The position numbers and the translations under genes are program-made. The notes under the pieces were generated by a model. It worked only from the letters and a program-made list of their open reading frames with translations. It was not told the DNA's origin and searched no databases. A stretch of DNA of 64,000 nucleotides from Sediminicoccus sp. KRV36 (GTDB lineage: Bacteria > Pseudomonadota > Alphaproteobacteria > Acetobacterales > Acetobacteraceae), in NCBI RefSeq assembly GCF_023243115.1, contig NZ_CP085081.1, positions 2,790,001 to 2,854,000 on the forward strand, given 5' to 3'. Below are positions 36,502 to 47,264 of the stretch, piece by piece (the stretch's first letter is position 1; every line of letters begins with the position of its first letter).

Positions 36502-38232
36502 GTGCACCCAGCCTCCCCCCTGCTCGCCACCCTCGTCATTGCCCTGGCCCTGGCCTTTGCCTTGGGGCTGGGGGCGCGGATGCTGCGCGTCCCGCCGCTG
36601 CTGGGCTATATCGCGGCGGGCCTGATGGTCGGGCCGCATACGCCCGGATTCGTCGCCGATGCGAGCCTGACTTCCGCCATGGCCGAGATCGGCGTCGCCT
36701 TGCTGCTGTTCGGCGTCGGCCTGCATTTTCGCCCGCGGGATCTGTTGACGGTCTGGCGCGTGGCCCTGCCCGGCGCGCTGGCGCAGATCACGGCTGGCAC
36801 GGCCCTGGGCGCCATGCTTGGCCATTTCGCCTTTGGCCTGGGGATGGGCCCGGCCATCGCCCTGGGCATCGCACTCGCCATCTCCTCGACGGCGGTGGCC
36901 ACCCGCAGCCTGGAGGAGCGCGGCAGGCTGGGTGGCGAAGCCGGCCGGCTCGCACTGGGCTGGCTGGTCGTTCAGGATCTTGTCGTGGTGCTGGCCCTTG
37001 TGCTGCTGCCCGCCATGGCGGCGGGTGGCGATGACAAGGGGCTCCAGATGGCCCTGGCGAAAACCGGGGCCCAGCTCGTCGCCTTCCTGGTGGTGATGGC
37101 GGTGGTTGGTCGCGTCATGCTGCCGCGGCTGCTGGCCCTGGTCGCGGCCACCGGCTCGCGGGAGTTGTTCACGCTCGCCGTCGTGGTCGTGGCGCTCGGG
37201 ACGGCGTTTGGCTCGGCCGCGCTGTTTGGCGTCTCGCCGGCGCTGGGCGGCTTTTTCGCCGGCGTGCTGCTCGCCGAAAGCCCGCTCGGCCATCAGGCCG
37301 CCGCCGAGACCACGGCGTTGCAGCGGATCTTTGTCGCGCTGTTCTTCGTCTCGGTCGGCATGATGGTGGACCCCCTCGCCGTCGTGGCCGCGCCGTGGCT
37401 GGCGCTGGCGGCCCTGCTGGTGATCCTGCTCGGCACCGGGGTGGCCATTCTGCTGCTGCTGGTGGCGCTGCGGGTGGCCTTGCCCACGGCCGCCGTGGTC
37501 GCCGGCAGCATGGCGCAGATCGGCGAGTTTTCCTTCGTGCTGCTGGAACTCGCCATCGGCCGTGACATCCTGCCTGGCGAGGTCCGCGCCCCGCTGCTGG
37601 CCGCCGCGACACTCGCCATCGTGCTGACCCCCGTCTCGATGCTGCTGACCGAGCGGCTGGCCGGCTATGTGGGCGGGGCGGGGCGCTTCCAGGCCTGGCA
37701 GGCGCGCAGGGCCGGCGCGCACCCGCTGCCCCCGCTGCCCACCAAGCCCTCCGGCCATGCCGTGATCGCGGGCTATGGGCGGGTCGGGCGCGTGGTGGCG
37801 CAGGCGCTGGTGGAGCACGGCATCCCGTTCATCGCGATCGAGGCCGATCACGCCCTCGCCGAGACACTCCGGCAGGAGGGTATCGCGGTGATCTGGGGCG
37901 ATGCGGCGCAGCCCGAAGTCCTGAAGGCGGCACATCCCGAAGCGGCGCGGCTCATCGTGCTGGCGATGCCGGATGCCTTTGGCTGCCGGCGCGTTCTGGA
38001 GCTGGCCCGCGCGGCCAACCCCAACCTGGCCGCCGCCGTCCGCGCGCATACCGAGGAGGAGGCAGCGCTTCTCGGCAAGCTCGACGGTGTCGGGCTGGTG
38101 GTGATGGGTGAGCGGGAGATCGCGCTTGGCATGGCCGGCTTCGCGCTGCTGCATTTCGGCGTCGAGTCGGCGGGCATGCAGCGCACGGTGGATCAGCTTC
38201 GCGCCCTGGCGGCTTCGGGGGCGACGGCCTGA
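36502..38232 (+). CDS. CPA2-family cation:proton antiporter with RCK domain (KefB/YbaL-like)
   Basis: Protein of 576 residues from a GTG start. About 12 transmembrane helices fill residues 1-390 ('LLGYIAAGLMVGPHTPGF', 'GVALLLFGVGLHF', 'LGGFFAGVLLAESPLGHQ'). A cytoplasmic TrkA-N/RCK domain (about 415-530) begins with the nucleotide-binding 'HAVIAGYGRVGRVVAQAL'. Family members exchange K+ or Na+ for protons and respond to nucleotides or glutathione adducts. The C-terminal layout is closest to YbaL. No KefF/KefG ancillary gene is near. Its stop is back to back with the convergent GNAT gene. Confidence 0.9.
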   Translation: MHPASPLLATLVIALALAFALGLGARMLRVPPLLGYIAAGLMVGPHTPGFVADASLTSAMAEIGVALLLFGVGLHFRPRDLLTVWRVALPGALAQITAGTALGAMLGHFAFGLGMGPAIALGIALAISSTAVATRSLEERGRLGGEAGRLALGWLVVQDLVVVLALVLLPAMAAGGDDKGLQMALAKTGAQLVAFLVVMAVVGRVMLPRLLALVAATGSRELFTLAVVVVALGTAFGSAALFGVSPALGGFFAGVLLAESPLGHQAAAETTALQRIFVALFFVSVGMMVDPLAVVAAPWLALAALLVILLGTGVAILLLLVALRVALPTAAVVAGSMAQIGEFSFVLLELAIGRDILPGEVRAPLLAAATLAIVLTPVSMLLTERLAGYVGGAGRFQAWQARRAGAHPLPPLPTKPSGHAVIAGYGRVGRVVAQALVEHGIPFIAIEADHALAETLRQEGIAVIWGDAAQPEVLKAAHPEAARLIVLAMPDAFGCRRVLELARAANPNLAAAVRAHTEEEAALLGKLDGVGLVVMGEREIALGMAGFALLHFGVESAGMQRTVDQLRALAASGATA

Positions 38233-38739
38233 TCAGCCGGCTTTGGTTTCGTCCAGGCGGCAGGCCATGAGCAGCGTGGCCGCCGTCACCCCGGCCACGC
38301 GCAACGAATCCGCTTCGGTTCCGTAGGTCCTGAAGCCGGCGCGCTCATAAAGCCGGATCGCATCCGGGTTGGCTGCGCCCACCATCAGCTGGAGCACCGC
38401 CACGCGCGGCCGCGCATGGGCCATGCAGGCGGCCAGAAGTGCGGCGCCCAGCCCCTGCCCGCGCGCCTCCTGGCGCACATACATGCCCCAGAGATGGCCG
38501 ATATGGCGGCGCTTGAGCATCGGATCGCCCCGATAGGCCAGCATGCCGGACAGACATCCCGATGCGCCCTCCGCCACAAACACATCGGACCGCGTGAGCG
38601 CCTCGCCGAACCAGGAGAGCGGCTTGCCCGCCTCCTCCTCGAAGGCGGTCCCGTAGGCGGCGGGGGCCAGGCGAAGCGCCTCCAGCCGCAAGGCCCGGAA
38701 CGCCTCGGCGTCGTCGGGCGTGAGGCGTCGCAGGGGCAT
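38233..38739 (-). CDS. GNAT family N-acetyltransferase
   Basis: Protein of 168 residues. It shows the acetyl-CoA binding motif 'MYVRQEARGQGLGAALL' (R/Q-x-x-G-x-G/A type) and the following 'ANPDAIRLYERAGFRTYG'. Acceptor unknown. It lies 10 bases downstream of fabI on the same strand, so it may be a passenger of the fabI transcript. Its stop codon begins directly after the antiporter stop on the other strand. Confidence 0.85.
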   Translation of the reverse strand: MPLRRLTPDDAEAFRALRLEALRLAPAAYGTAFEEEAGKPLSWFGEALTRSDVFVAEGASGCLSGMLAYRGDPMLKRRHIGHLWGMYVRQEARGQGLGAALLAACMAHARPRVAVLQLMVGAANPDAIRLYERAGFRTYGTEADSLRVAGVTAATLLMACRLDETKAG

Positions 38740-38749
38740 GGGCCGCGCC

Positions 38750-39589
38750 TCAGCTCTTTTCGATGGTCAGATCCGGCGCATCGGGGTTCTTCATCCCGAC
38801 GATATGGTAGCCGCAATCCACGTGATGCACCTCACCCGAGACGCCGGTGCTGAGCGGGCTTAGGAGATACAGCCCGGCCCCGCCCACCTCATCCAGCGTC
38901 ACATTGCGCTGCATCGGGGCGTTGTACTGGTTCCATTTGAGGATATAGCGGAAATCGCCGATCCCGCTTGCCGCCAGCGTCTTGATCGGCCCGGCGCTGA
39001 TCGCGTTGACCCGGATACCGTCGGCACCGAGATCGGCCGCCATGTAGCGCACGCTGGCTTCCAGCGCGGCCTTGGCGACACCCATCACATTGTAGTGCGG
39101 CACCCATTTCTCAGCACCCAGATAGCTGAGCGTGAGCAGGGAACCGCCCTCGCTCATCAGCGCCGCGGCGCGGCGGCCGGTGGCGGCGAAGGAGTAGCAG
39201 GAGATGTCGAGCGCCTGGAGAAACGCCTCGCGCGGGGTATCGAGGAAGCGGCCGCGCAGATACTGCTTGTCGGCGAAACCCACGGCATGCACGAAGAAAT
39301 CGAGCTTGCCCCAGCGTTCCTCGACGGCGCCGAAGGCAGCGTCCATGTCCTCGTCGCTGGCAACGTCACAGGGCACCACGAATTCACTGCCGACACTCGC
39401 GGCAAGCGGCCGGACGCGCTTTTCCAGCGCCTCGCCCTGATAGGTGAAGGCCAGTTCCGCCCCCTGCGCCGCGCAGGCCCGCGCGATGGCCCAGGCGATA
39501 GAACGGTCATTGGCGACGCCCATGATCAGGCCGCGGCGACCCTGCATGAGGGTTCCCGTCGGCAGAGCGGGGGCAGAATCTTCCTTCAT
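38750..39589 (-). CDS. fabI: Enoyl-ACP reductase FabI
   Basis: Protein of 279 residues from the ATG at 39589. FabI performs the last reduction of fatty-acid elongation with NADH. The 'GVANDRSIAWAIA' cofactor segment and the catalytic Y156-x6-x-M/K set (Y156 in 'LTLSYLGAE', Y166 and K173 in 'YNVMGVAKAAL') are intact, as in triclosan-sensitive FabI. It is divergent from pdxH, with 81 bases between starts. Confidence 0.95.
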   Translation of the reverse strand: MKEDSAPALPTGTLMQGRRGLIMGVANDRSIAWAIARACAAQGAELAFTYQGEALEKRVRPLAASVGSEFVVPCDVASDEDMDAAFGAVEERWGKLDFFVHAVGFADKQYLRGRFLDTPREAFLQALDISCYSFAATGRRAAALMSEGGSLLTLSYLGAEKWVPHYNVMGVAKAALEASVRYMAADLGADGIRVNAISAGPIKTLAASGIGDFRYILKWNQYNAPMQRNVTLDEVGGAGLYLLSPLSTGVSGEVHHVDCGYHIVGMKNPDAPDLTIEKS

Positions 39590-39670
39590 GGGGTTCCGTG
39601 ATCCGGTTGCGGGGGCCAAGTGGTGGTGGCACATGCCCCACAACCGGGCAAGGCCCCACAGGATGTCCGC

Positions 39671-40248
39671 ATGACCGAAGACCCCTACGCCCTCTTCGCC
39701 GACTGGCTCGCCGAGGCCACGCGCACCGAGCCCAATGACCCCAATGCCATGTGCCTGGCCACTTCCACGCCGGATGGCCGGCCTTCCGCACGCATGGTCC
39801 TGCTCAAGGGGCAGGATGCGCGGGGCTTCGTGTTCTACACCAACCTCGAATCGCGCAAGGGTGGCGAATTGGCCGCCAACCCGCATGCCGCACTTTGCTT
39901 CCACTGGAAAACGCTGACTCGCAGCGTGCGAGTCGAAGGCCCCGTCGAGCCCGTGAGCGACGCCGAGGCCGATGCCTATTACGCCTCCCGCTCGCGCGGC
40001 AGCCGCATCGGCGCCTGGGCCTCACGCCAGTCGCGCGAGTTGGAAGGGCGCTGGGCGCTGGAGAAGGCCGTTGCGGAATACACGGTGAAATTCGGCGTGA
40101 GCGAGATTCCCCGCCCGCCGCATTGGTCCGGCTTCCGCCTGGTGCCGGCGCGCATCGAATTCTGGCGGGACATGCCCTTCCGGCTGCACGAGCGGCGCGT
40201 CTTCCTGGCGGCCGATGGCGGCTGGAAGCTTGAGACGCTCTACCCCTG

Positions 40249-40249
<1 letters not shown>
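39671..40249 (+). CDS. pdxH: Pyridoxamine 5'-phosphate oxidase
   Basis: Protein of 192 residues from the ATG at 39671, with AGGA upstream; a GTG at 39620 is open but lies in the fabI promoter region. PdxH oxidises pyridoxine/pyridoxamine phosphate to PLP using FMN. Recognisable parts are '[22 protein letters not shown]', '[17 protein letters not shown]', and the C-terminal '[14 protein letters not shown]' and 'RLHERRVF'. Its stop overlaps the next gene's start (TGATG). Confidence 0.95.
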
Positions 40250-41754
<1,505 letters not shown>

Positions 41755-41785
41755 GGTGGCCATAATTGGTTGAGGGATCAAAAAC

Positions 41786-42664
41786 ATGGCCTATCGCCGC
41801 CTGCTGCTGCCGATGACCGGAACCGCCGCCGGGGAAGCCGCACTTGCCACGGCATTGATGGTGGCGCGCATCTGGGGGGCGCATGTGCATTGCCTGCATG
41901 TGCGCGTGGATGCGCGTGACGTGGCCCCCCTGGCCGGGGAGGGCCTCTCGGGCGCCATGATCGAGGAGATGATGGCCGCGACGGAACGCGAAAGCGGCGA
42001 CCGCGCCGGCCGCGTCCGCGCCCTGTTCGAGCGTTTCGCCGCGACGGCCGGCGACATCACCATCGCCAATTCGGCCGAGACGGCGCTGAAATCCGGCGGC
42101 CCCACCCTCTCCTTCGAGAGCATCGCGGGCCGTGAGGAAGATGTGGTGGCGCAGCAGTCGCGCCTCTATGACATGGCCGTGGTTCCCCACCCCGAGGGGG
42201 GCGAGGATGTCAGCAGTTCGGATGCGCTGCATGCCGTGCTGTTCGATTCCGGCCGCCCCGTCCTGATCGCCCCCCGCGTGGCGCCCGCGACGCTGGGCAC
42301 GCGCATCTGCTGCGCCTGGAACGGCACCGCCGAATCGGCGGCCGCCATGGCCGCCGCCCTGCCCTGGCTGCACCGCGCCGATGCCCGCCGCATCCTCTAC
42401 GCCGATGACTACCAGCGGCGCGGGCCGAAGGTGGAGGGCATCCTGGCCTATCTGCACTGGCACGAGGTCCAGGCCGAGGCGATGCAGTTCAAGCCGGTGA
42501 CGAAGGATGTCGGCGCCGGCCTGCTGGGCGCCGTGCGGGACTTCCAGGCCGATCTGCTCTGCATGGGGGCCTACAGCCATTCGCGGCTGCGCCAGCTGAT
42601 CCTGGGCGGCGTGACGCGGCATGTGCTGGAAAATGCCGATGTGCCGGTGCTGATGTGTCGCTAG
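41786..42664 (+). CDS. Universal stress protein, two UspA-like domains
   Basis: Protein of 292 residues with two Usp folds: N-terminal 'RRLLLPMTGTAAGEAALATALMVARIWGAHVHCLHV' and C-terminal '...TRICCAWNGTAESAAAMAAALPWL...DLLCMGAYSHSRLRQLILGGVTRHVLENADVPVLMCR'. The last segment is the ATP-binding-type G-x-x-x-S-x-x-R-x-x-x-G signature region. Usually induced under stress and cytoplasmic. GAGGGA precedes the ATG. The TAG stop coincides with the edge of a large palindromic repeat. Confidence 0.9.
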   Translation: MAYRRLLLPMTGTAAGEAALATALMVARIWGAHVHCLHVRVDARDVAPLAGEGLSGAMIEEMMAATERESGDRAGRVRALFERFAATAGDITIANSAETALKSGGPTLSFESIAGREEDVVAQQSRLYDMAVVPHPEGGEDVSSSDALHAVLFDSGRPVLIAPRVAPATLGTRICCAWNGTAESAAAMAAALPWLHRADARRILYADDYQRRGPKVEGILAYLHWHEVQAEAMQFKPVTKDVGAGLLGAVRDFQADLLCMGAYSHSRLRQLILGGVTRHVLENADVPVLMCR

Positions 42665-42870
42665 GGCAGCATCCGTTCCAACGGAATCGTTGGAACGGAT
42701 AAAGATGCCCTGAAATCAAGGCGCTGGAGGTTGTTCCGTGAGCCCTTGCGAGCGGGCCAACCTCCAGGCCGGGCGGAAGCGGCTTTTCTGACGGAGGCCG
42801 GAGTCGTTTCACCCGCAGCGAAGCCGACGAGACGCCTCCAGGCTGCTGTTTTCACGCATTTTCCGGGTCG
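42664..42870. repeat. Composite intergenic repeat with GAAT-loop palindrome
   Basis: This and the bases up to 43000 form the only gene-free stretch over 300 bases. Inner palindrome ATCCGTTCCAACG (42671-42683), loop GAAT, CGTTGGAACGGAT (42688-42700), with outer arms GGGCA (42664-42668) / TGCCC (42706-42710). Then a 10-bp inverted repeat CTGGAGGTTG (42724-42733) / CAACCTCCAG (42758-42767). Then a stretch whose GTTTCACC and GCGAAG blocks (about 42806-42825) recur near 21573-21590. I see no credible gene; a 64-codon minus-strand frame crosses the palindrome. From 42871 to 43000 only a weak ACGCCC/GGGCGT pair (42910-42927) is visible. Confidence 0.65.
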
Positions 42871-43000
42871 CTGTGCGCAGCTGCGCCGCCGGCATCACGG
42901 CCCTGAATGACGCCCATCACCGGGCGTGAGTGGAAACCGCGCGGTGAAGGCCTTATCTGGCTTCCAACGCAGCCACAAACCGGCGCGTCAGGACCACGTC

Positions 43001-43708
43001 ATGATTGATATCCGCCCCTTCAATACCCTCGGCAACGCCAATTTCGGCTGGCTCAACGCCCGCCACCATTTCTCCTTCGGTCACTATAACGACGCCGCCC
43101 GCATGGGCTGGGGCCGCCTGCGCGTCTGGAATGATGACGAGATCGCCGCCGGCACCGGCTTCGATCCGCATCCCCATCGCGACATGGAAATCATCACCTA
43201 TGTCCGCGAGGGCGCGATCACCCACCGCGACAATATGGGCAATGAGGGCCGCACCGAGGCGGGCGACGTGCAGATCATGTCGGCCGGCACGGGTGTGGTG
43301 CACAGCGAATACAATCTGGAACCCACGACCACCAAGATCTTCCAGATCTGGATCCTGCCCGATCTGCGCGGCGCCAAGCCAAATTGGGGGGCCAAGACCT
43401 TCCCGAAGGCCGAGCGCGAGGCGCGCTTCGAAGTGCTGGCCGGCGGGCGTGAGGGCGATGCGGAAGCCGGCGCCCTGCCGATCAACGCCGATGCCGCGGT
43501 GATGGCGACGACCCTGGCCAAGGGCCAGGAATTGAAGCTGACCCTGGCGCCGGGCCGCGCCGCCTATCTGGTGCCGGCGCGGGGCAGCGCCACGGTGAAT
43601 GGCCAGATGCTGGGCGAGCGGGACGGTGCCGCGATCGAGGGCGAGAGCGAGGTCACCATCATCGCAAATGATGAGGCCGAACTCGTCCTGGTCGAAGTCG
43701 CGGCCTGA
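43001..43708 (+). CDS. Pirin family protein
   Basis: Protein of 235 residues from the ATG at 43001, with AGGA upstream. Bicupin fold; the metal ligands H57, H59, H101 and E103 ('DPHPHRDMEIITYVREG', 'GVVHSEYNLEP') are all present. Bacterial pirins include quercetinases and regulators, and most have unknown roles. It stands alone between two intergenic repeat stretches and ends just before a strong hairpin. Confidence 0.9.
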   Translation: MIDIRPFNTLGNANFGWLNARHHFSFGHYNDAARMGWGRLRVWNDDEIAAGTGFDPHPHRDMEIITYVREGAITHRDNMGNEGRTEAGDVQIMSAGTGVVHSEYNLEPTTTKIFQIWILPDLRGAKPNWGAKTFPKAEREARFEVLAGGREGDAEAGALPINADAAVMATTLAKGQELKLTLAPGRAAYLVPARGSATVNGQMLGERDGAAIEGESEVTIIANDEAELVLVEVAA

Positions 43709-43719
43709 CGCTGCAAGGG

Positions 43720-43748
43720 CTTGGGGCCAGGCGCAACCTGGCCCCAAG
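43720..43748. terminator. Perfect 12-bp hairpin after pirin gene
   Basis: CTTGGGGCCAGG (43720-43731), loop CGCAA, CCTGGCCCCAAG (43737-43748). It begins 11 bases after the pirin stop, and no T-run follows. It separates the pirin gene from the convergent transglutaminase operon. The next 100 bases again contain CGTTTCGCCCGC and CTGGAGGTTG, blocks shared with the repeat at 42664-42870. Confidence 0.6.
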
Positions 43749-43882
43749 GGCAGCCGGCTACGGCCGGGAATGGGTCATGTGACGCGGCGCGAAACCGTTT
43801 CGCCCGCCCATCCGGTGAAGCCCTCCTGGAGGTTGGCGGCTGCCGCTCGCCGGTCAGGCGCGGCGGAAGGCCGAGCGAGGGA

Positions 43883-44770
43883 TCAGCCCTCGCCCTCCGG
43901 CTCCAGATCCACATTCACTTCCAGGCGATGCTCGCCGCCGCCCAGCAGGACGCCGCGCAAAGGCGAGATATCCGAGAAATCCCGCCCCCAGGCGAGGATC
44001 ACATGCTCATCCCGCACGACGATTCCGTTGGTCGGGTCCAGCTGCACCCAGCCCCCCCCCTGGCCATGGCCTTCGCCCAGCCAGGCCGAAACCCAGGCAT
44101 GCGACTGGTCCGCCCCGCGCCTTCGCTTCTGCCCCGGCGGCGGGCGTGTGCGCACATAGCCCGAGACATAGCGCGCCGGCAGGCCCAGGCCCCGCAGCCC
44201 CGCCAGCATCACCTGCGTGAAATCCTGGCAGACCCCGCGCCGCTCCCGCAGCACCTCCGCGATAGGTGTCGTGATGCTGGTCACACCCGCCTGAAAGACG
44301 AATTCCTGCCGCATGCGGCGGTTGAGCTCCAGCAGCCCTTCCAGCACCGGCCGGCCGGGCGGAAAGGAAATCCGCGCATAGGCCGTCGCCTCGGCCAGGA
44401 TGGGGACATGCGCCGTGGCTTGCAGGAAATCCGCCGTCTCGGCGGCGTGGGCGCTGGCTGCTACCTTCTCCCACGGAAGGGTTTCGGCGGCGGGCGGCGG
44501 CGGCTCGAAATCCACCTCGACCAGGCTTTCCGCCGTCACCTCGAAGCTGGTGTGCGGCGCCACCAGGAACAGCCGGGTGGCGGCATTGCCGAAATGATCA
44601 TGCGTCTCGGTGTGGTGGTCCGGCCGGGGCAGGCAGGTCAGCCGGGCGGAGAGCACGCGCTGGCCCGGCAGCGCCCGGGGTTTCAGGTGCAGCAGATGCG
44701 CGGCCAGGTCCACGGTCTGGGCATAGCCGTAGGCGGTGCGGTGTCGAAGCCAATATATCATTGTCGCCAT
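43883..44770 (-). CDS. Transglutaminase-like cysteine peptidase family protein
   Basis: Protein of 295 residues. The N-terminal beta-rich domain ('YWLRHRTAYGYAQTVDLAAHLLHLKPRA') typical of bacterial transglutaminase-like proteins precedes the papain-like core with C181 ('RRGVCQDFTQ'), H224 ('SHAWVSAW') and D245 ('LDPTNG'), a complete triad. No signal peptide. It is the last gene of a three-gene minus-strand set with the ATP-grasp/alpha-E fusion and the large DUF2126 transglutaminase, 43 bases after the former. The genomic association is widely conserved and suggests peptide or protein modification or cleavage linked to ATP-grasp ligation. Confidence 0.9.
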   Translation of the reverse strand: MATMIYWLRHRTAYGYAQTVDLAAHLLHLKPRALPGQRVLSARLTCLPRPDHHTETHDHFGNAATRLFLVAPHTSFEVTAESLVEVDFEPPPPAAETLPWEKVAASAHAAETADFLQATAHVPILAEATAYARISFPPGRPVLEGLLELNRRMRQEFVFQAGVTSITTPIAEVLRERRGVCQDFTQVMLAGLRGLGLPARYVSGYVRTRPPPGQKRRRGADQSHAWVSAWLGEGHGQGGGWVQLDPTNGIVVRDEHVILAWGRDFSDISPLRGVLLGGGEHRLEVNVDLEPEGEG

Positions 44771-44813
44771 TGTGACGGATGGCTGGCGCCGCGCCTACCG
44801 GGCCAGCCGAGGA

Positions 44814-47264
44814 TTACGCCTCGATGACAGCGGCCTCGCCCACATCCACCCCCAGGACCCGGGCGGCGGGAAGCAGCGCGAAATAGCGGCGGGACACCTG
44901 GTCCGAGAGGGTCGCGATCTCGGCCGCCATGGCGCGCAATTGCGGGGGCAGCAGCGTCGTCGCGGCCTCGGCCTGGTCGGAAGCGGCGAGCAGCCGGGCG
45001 GTGATCCCCTCCGCCTGGGCCAGAAGGCGCTGCACCTCCCGCACGGTGCCGTCCTCCGCCTCCTCAGTGATCTCCCGCAATGCGGCGGCAATGGCGTCAA
45101 GCTGGAATGCGAGCCCGCGCGGGTTGGAAGCATCCGCCAGCACCAGGTCCAGCGCCGGGGCGGGTTGCAGCACCGCGAGGTACCGGCTGCGATAGGTGAT
45201 CACGCTATCGCAAAGTTCGAGCGTCAGGCGAAGCCCGGCCTCGATTCGGGCCGCCGGCGCATCCAGCGCCACCGCCACTTCGCTCGCCACCGCATGGGCG
45301 CGCTCCATGCGCCGGCCCAGCTCCAGGAAGAGCCGCGCACCGCCGCGCACCATATTTTCGGAGGCGATGCCCGCCACCGCATTGGCGAAGCGGAGCGAGG
45401 GGAGCAAGGCGCGCGCCAGATCGGGCAATTCGGCGGCGGCATTGTCCAGCGCCTCCTCCGCGGTGCGCAGCGTTTGCGTCAGGGTGGCGTGCATGTCGGC
45501 GGTCAGCCGGTCCCGCACGGATTCGATGAGGGAGCCGATGGTGCCCTGCAATTGCCGCACAGCCGGCCGCGAATCGCGCTCCAGCGCGGTGGCGAGGGCG
45601 GAGAGGCTGCCCGCGCTGGGCCGCGCCTCCTCATCCAGCAGCTGCGCCTCGCGCAGGCAGATGGCGAGGGTGCCAAGCTCGGCCAATTCGCGCGGCAGGG
45701 GCGCACCCCGGCGCAGCCGCGTGATGGTGGCGCGCATCAGCCGTGCCGCGAGGTCCAGCCGTTCCACATAGCGGCCCAGCCAGAACAGGTTATCCGCCAC
45801 GCGGGAGGGAATGGCCCCGGCGGTGCGGCGGATGGCGATGGGCGGGCCGCTTTGCGCGGCCGGGCCGATGATGGCCTCCGAAGTGTCGGCCGGAACCCAG
45901 ACATCCTTGCACCAGCCGCCACCCGGCAGGCGCCCGGTCAGCTTGGCACCCGGTGTCACCAAGCGCGCAATGCCGCCGGGCAGCACATGCCAGCCCGCGC
46001 CGTCGGAGACGGCGAACATGCGCAGCACGAAAGGCGCCGGCGTCAGCGCCCCGTTTTCGAGGGAAGGCGCCACCGGCAAGGCCGGCAGGGCGATGGCGGC
46101 GACACCGCCCTGGGCCGGGCGCGCCATGGTTTCTGATGAGGCGCCCTGCCCGGCCGGGCGGAAAATCCAGCTTGCATACCCCTCGGGCAGCGGCGGCACG
46201 GGGCAGGAAGGGTCGGGCAGCCAATGGGTGGGCAGGTTGTTGAGGGACAAGGCTTCACCCAGCATCTGCGGCGCGAGCGGCGCGAGATAGGCGCACAGCG
46301 CCGGCGCCTCGCCCAGCGCGGCCCCCGGGGCATTCAGCAGCGTGAGCGCGCCATGGCGCACCGCATCCAGCATGCCGGGCACGCCGCTGCCCGCCGGCGC
46401 CTCGGGCTGGTCCAGCGGATCGAGGGCCGCCGCATCCACGCGGGAGAGCACCACATCCACGGGCTGCAATCCGCCCAGTGTCTTCAGGAACAGCGCACCG
46501 CCACGCATGGTAAGATCGCCCGTCTCGACCAGCGCGCAGCCGAGTTCCCGGGAGAGCACCACATGCTCGAACCAATGCGGATCGCGCGTGCCGGGCGAGA
46601 GCAGCGCGATGGCGGGATCATTCATCCCATGCGGGCCAAGTCGGCTCAGGGAATCCTGCCAGAGGTCGAAAAACGGCGAGATGCTGCGCGGCTGGCTCGC
46701 GCGCGCGACCTCCGGCATGCCGGCCGCGATCAGCCGGCGATTTTCGCGCAATTGCCCGAGGCCCGAAGCCAGGCCGGTGCGGTCCTGCAACACGGCCCAG
46801 CTGCCATCGGGCGCGCGCACCAGGTCCACGGCATAGAGATGCAGCAGGGGCCTGCGCGGCGGCCCCTTGCCGCGCCGCGCCGTGCGCTGGAAGGCCGGGC
46901 TGCCAAAGATCAGCGGGGCCGGGATCTGCCCGCCCGCCAGCAATTCCTGCGCGCCATAGAGATCGGCCAGCACCGCATCCAGCAGCCGCGCGCGCTGCGC
47001 AACGCCGGCGGCCAGCGCCTCGAACTCCTCGATCTGGATCGGCAGGGGCAAAGGGTCCAGCCGCCACAGCGCCGCCCCGGACGCACCAGGCAGCAGCGAG
47101 GCCACGCCATCATCGGCCATGGCACGCGCCAGACGCTCACCGCGCTCGGCGAGGCCAGGGCGGCCAAGACTGCCCACCACCCCCATGATGCCCCGCCAAT
47201 GCGGCCGGATGCGCCCCTCGCCGGAGACCATTTCATCAGGTCCGCCGGCGAGCAGATCAGCCAT
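44814..47264 (-). CDS. Circularly permuted ATP-grasp protein fused to alpha-E domain
   Basis: Protein of 816 residues from ATG 47264 (GGTGG five bases upstream; a GTG at 47276 is an alternative). Residues ~1-480 are the circularly permuted type 2 ATP-grasp domain ('LYAVDLVRAPDGSWAVLQDRTGLASGLG', 'NLPTHWLPDPSCPVPPLPEGYASWIFRPA'). Residues ~485-810 are the helical alpha-E domain ('SRVADNLFWLGRYVERLDLAARLMRA', 'RRMERAHAVASEV'). In many genomes these two are separate genes; here they are fused. ATP-grasp enzymes of this class are predicted to form amide bonds. The start overlaps the large transglutaminase stop by eight bases. Confidence 0.92.
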   Translation of the reverse strand: MADLLAGGPDEMVSGEGRIRPHWRGIMGVVGSLGRPGLAERGERLARAMADDGVASLLPGASGAALWRLDPLPLPIQIEEFEALAAGVAQRARLLDAVLADLYGAQELLAGGQIPAPLIFGSPAFQRTARRGKGPPRRPLLHLYAVDLVRAPDGSWAVLQDRTGLASGLGQLRENRRLIAAGMPEVARASQPRSISPFFDLWQDSLSRLGPHGMNDPAIALLSPGTRDPHWFEHVVLSRELGCALVETGDLTMRGGALFLKTLGGLQPVDVVLSRVDAAALDPLDQPEAPAGSGVPGMLDAVRHGALTLLNAPGAALGEAPALCAYLAPLAPQMLGEALSLNNLPTHWLPDPSCPVPPLPEGYASWIFRPAGQGASSETMARPAQGGVAAIALPALPVAPSLENGALTPAPFVLRMFAVSDGAGWHVLPGGIARLVTPGAKLTGRLPGGGWCKDVWVPADTSEAIIGPAAQSGPPIAIRRTAGAIPSRVADNLFWLGRYVERLDLAARLMRATITRLRRGAPLPRELAELGTLAICLREAQLLDEEARPSAGSLSALATALERDSRPAVRQLQGTIGSLIESVRDRLTADMHATLTQTLRTAEEALDNAAAELPDLARALLPSLRFANAVAGIASENMVRGGARLFLELGRRMERAHAVASEVAVALDAPAARIEAGLRLTLELCDSVITYRSRYLAVLQPAPALDLVLADASNPRGLAFQLDAIAAALREITEEAEDGTVREVQRLLAQAEGITARLLAASDQAEAATTLLPPQLRAMAAEIATLSDQVSRRYFALLPAARVLGVDVGEAAVIEA

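Noticed and set aside
42661..42855. 64-codon minus-strand frame in the gene-free gap
   Set aside because: It runs through the GAAT palindrome and composite repeat, has no ribosome site, and similar peptide fragments appear only because the DNA repeat recurs.
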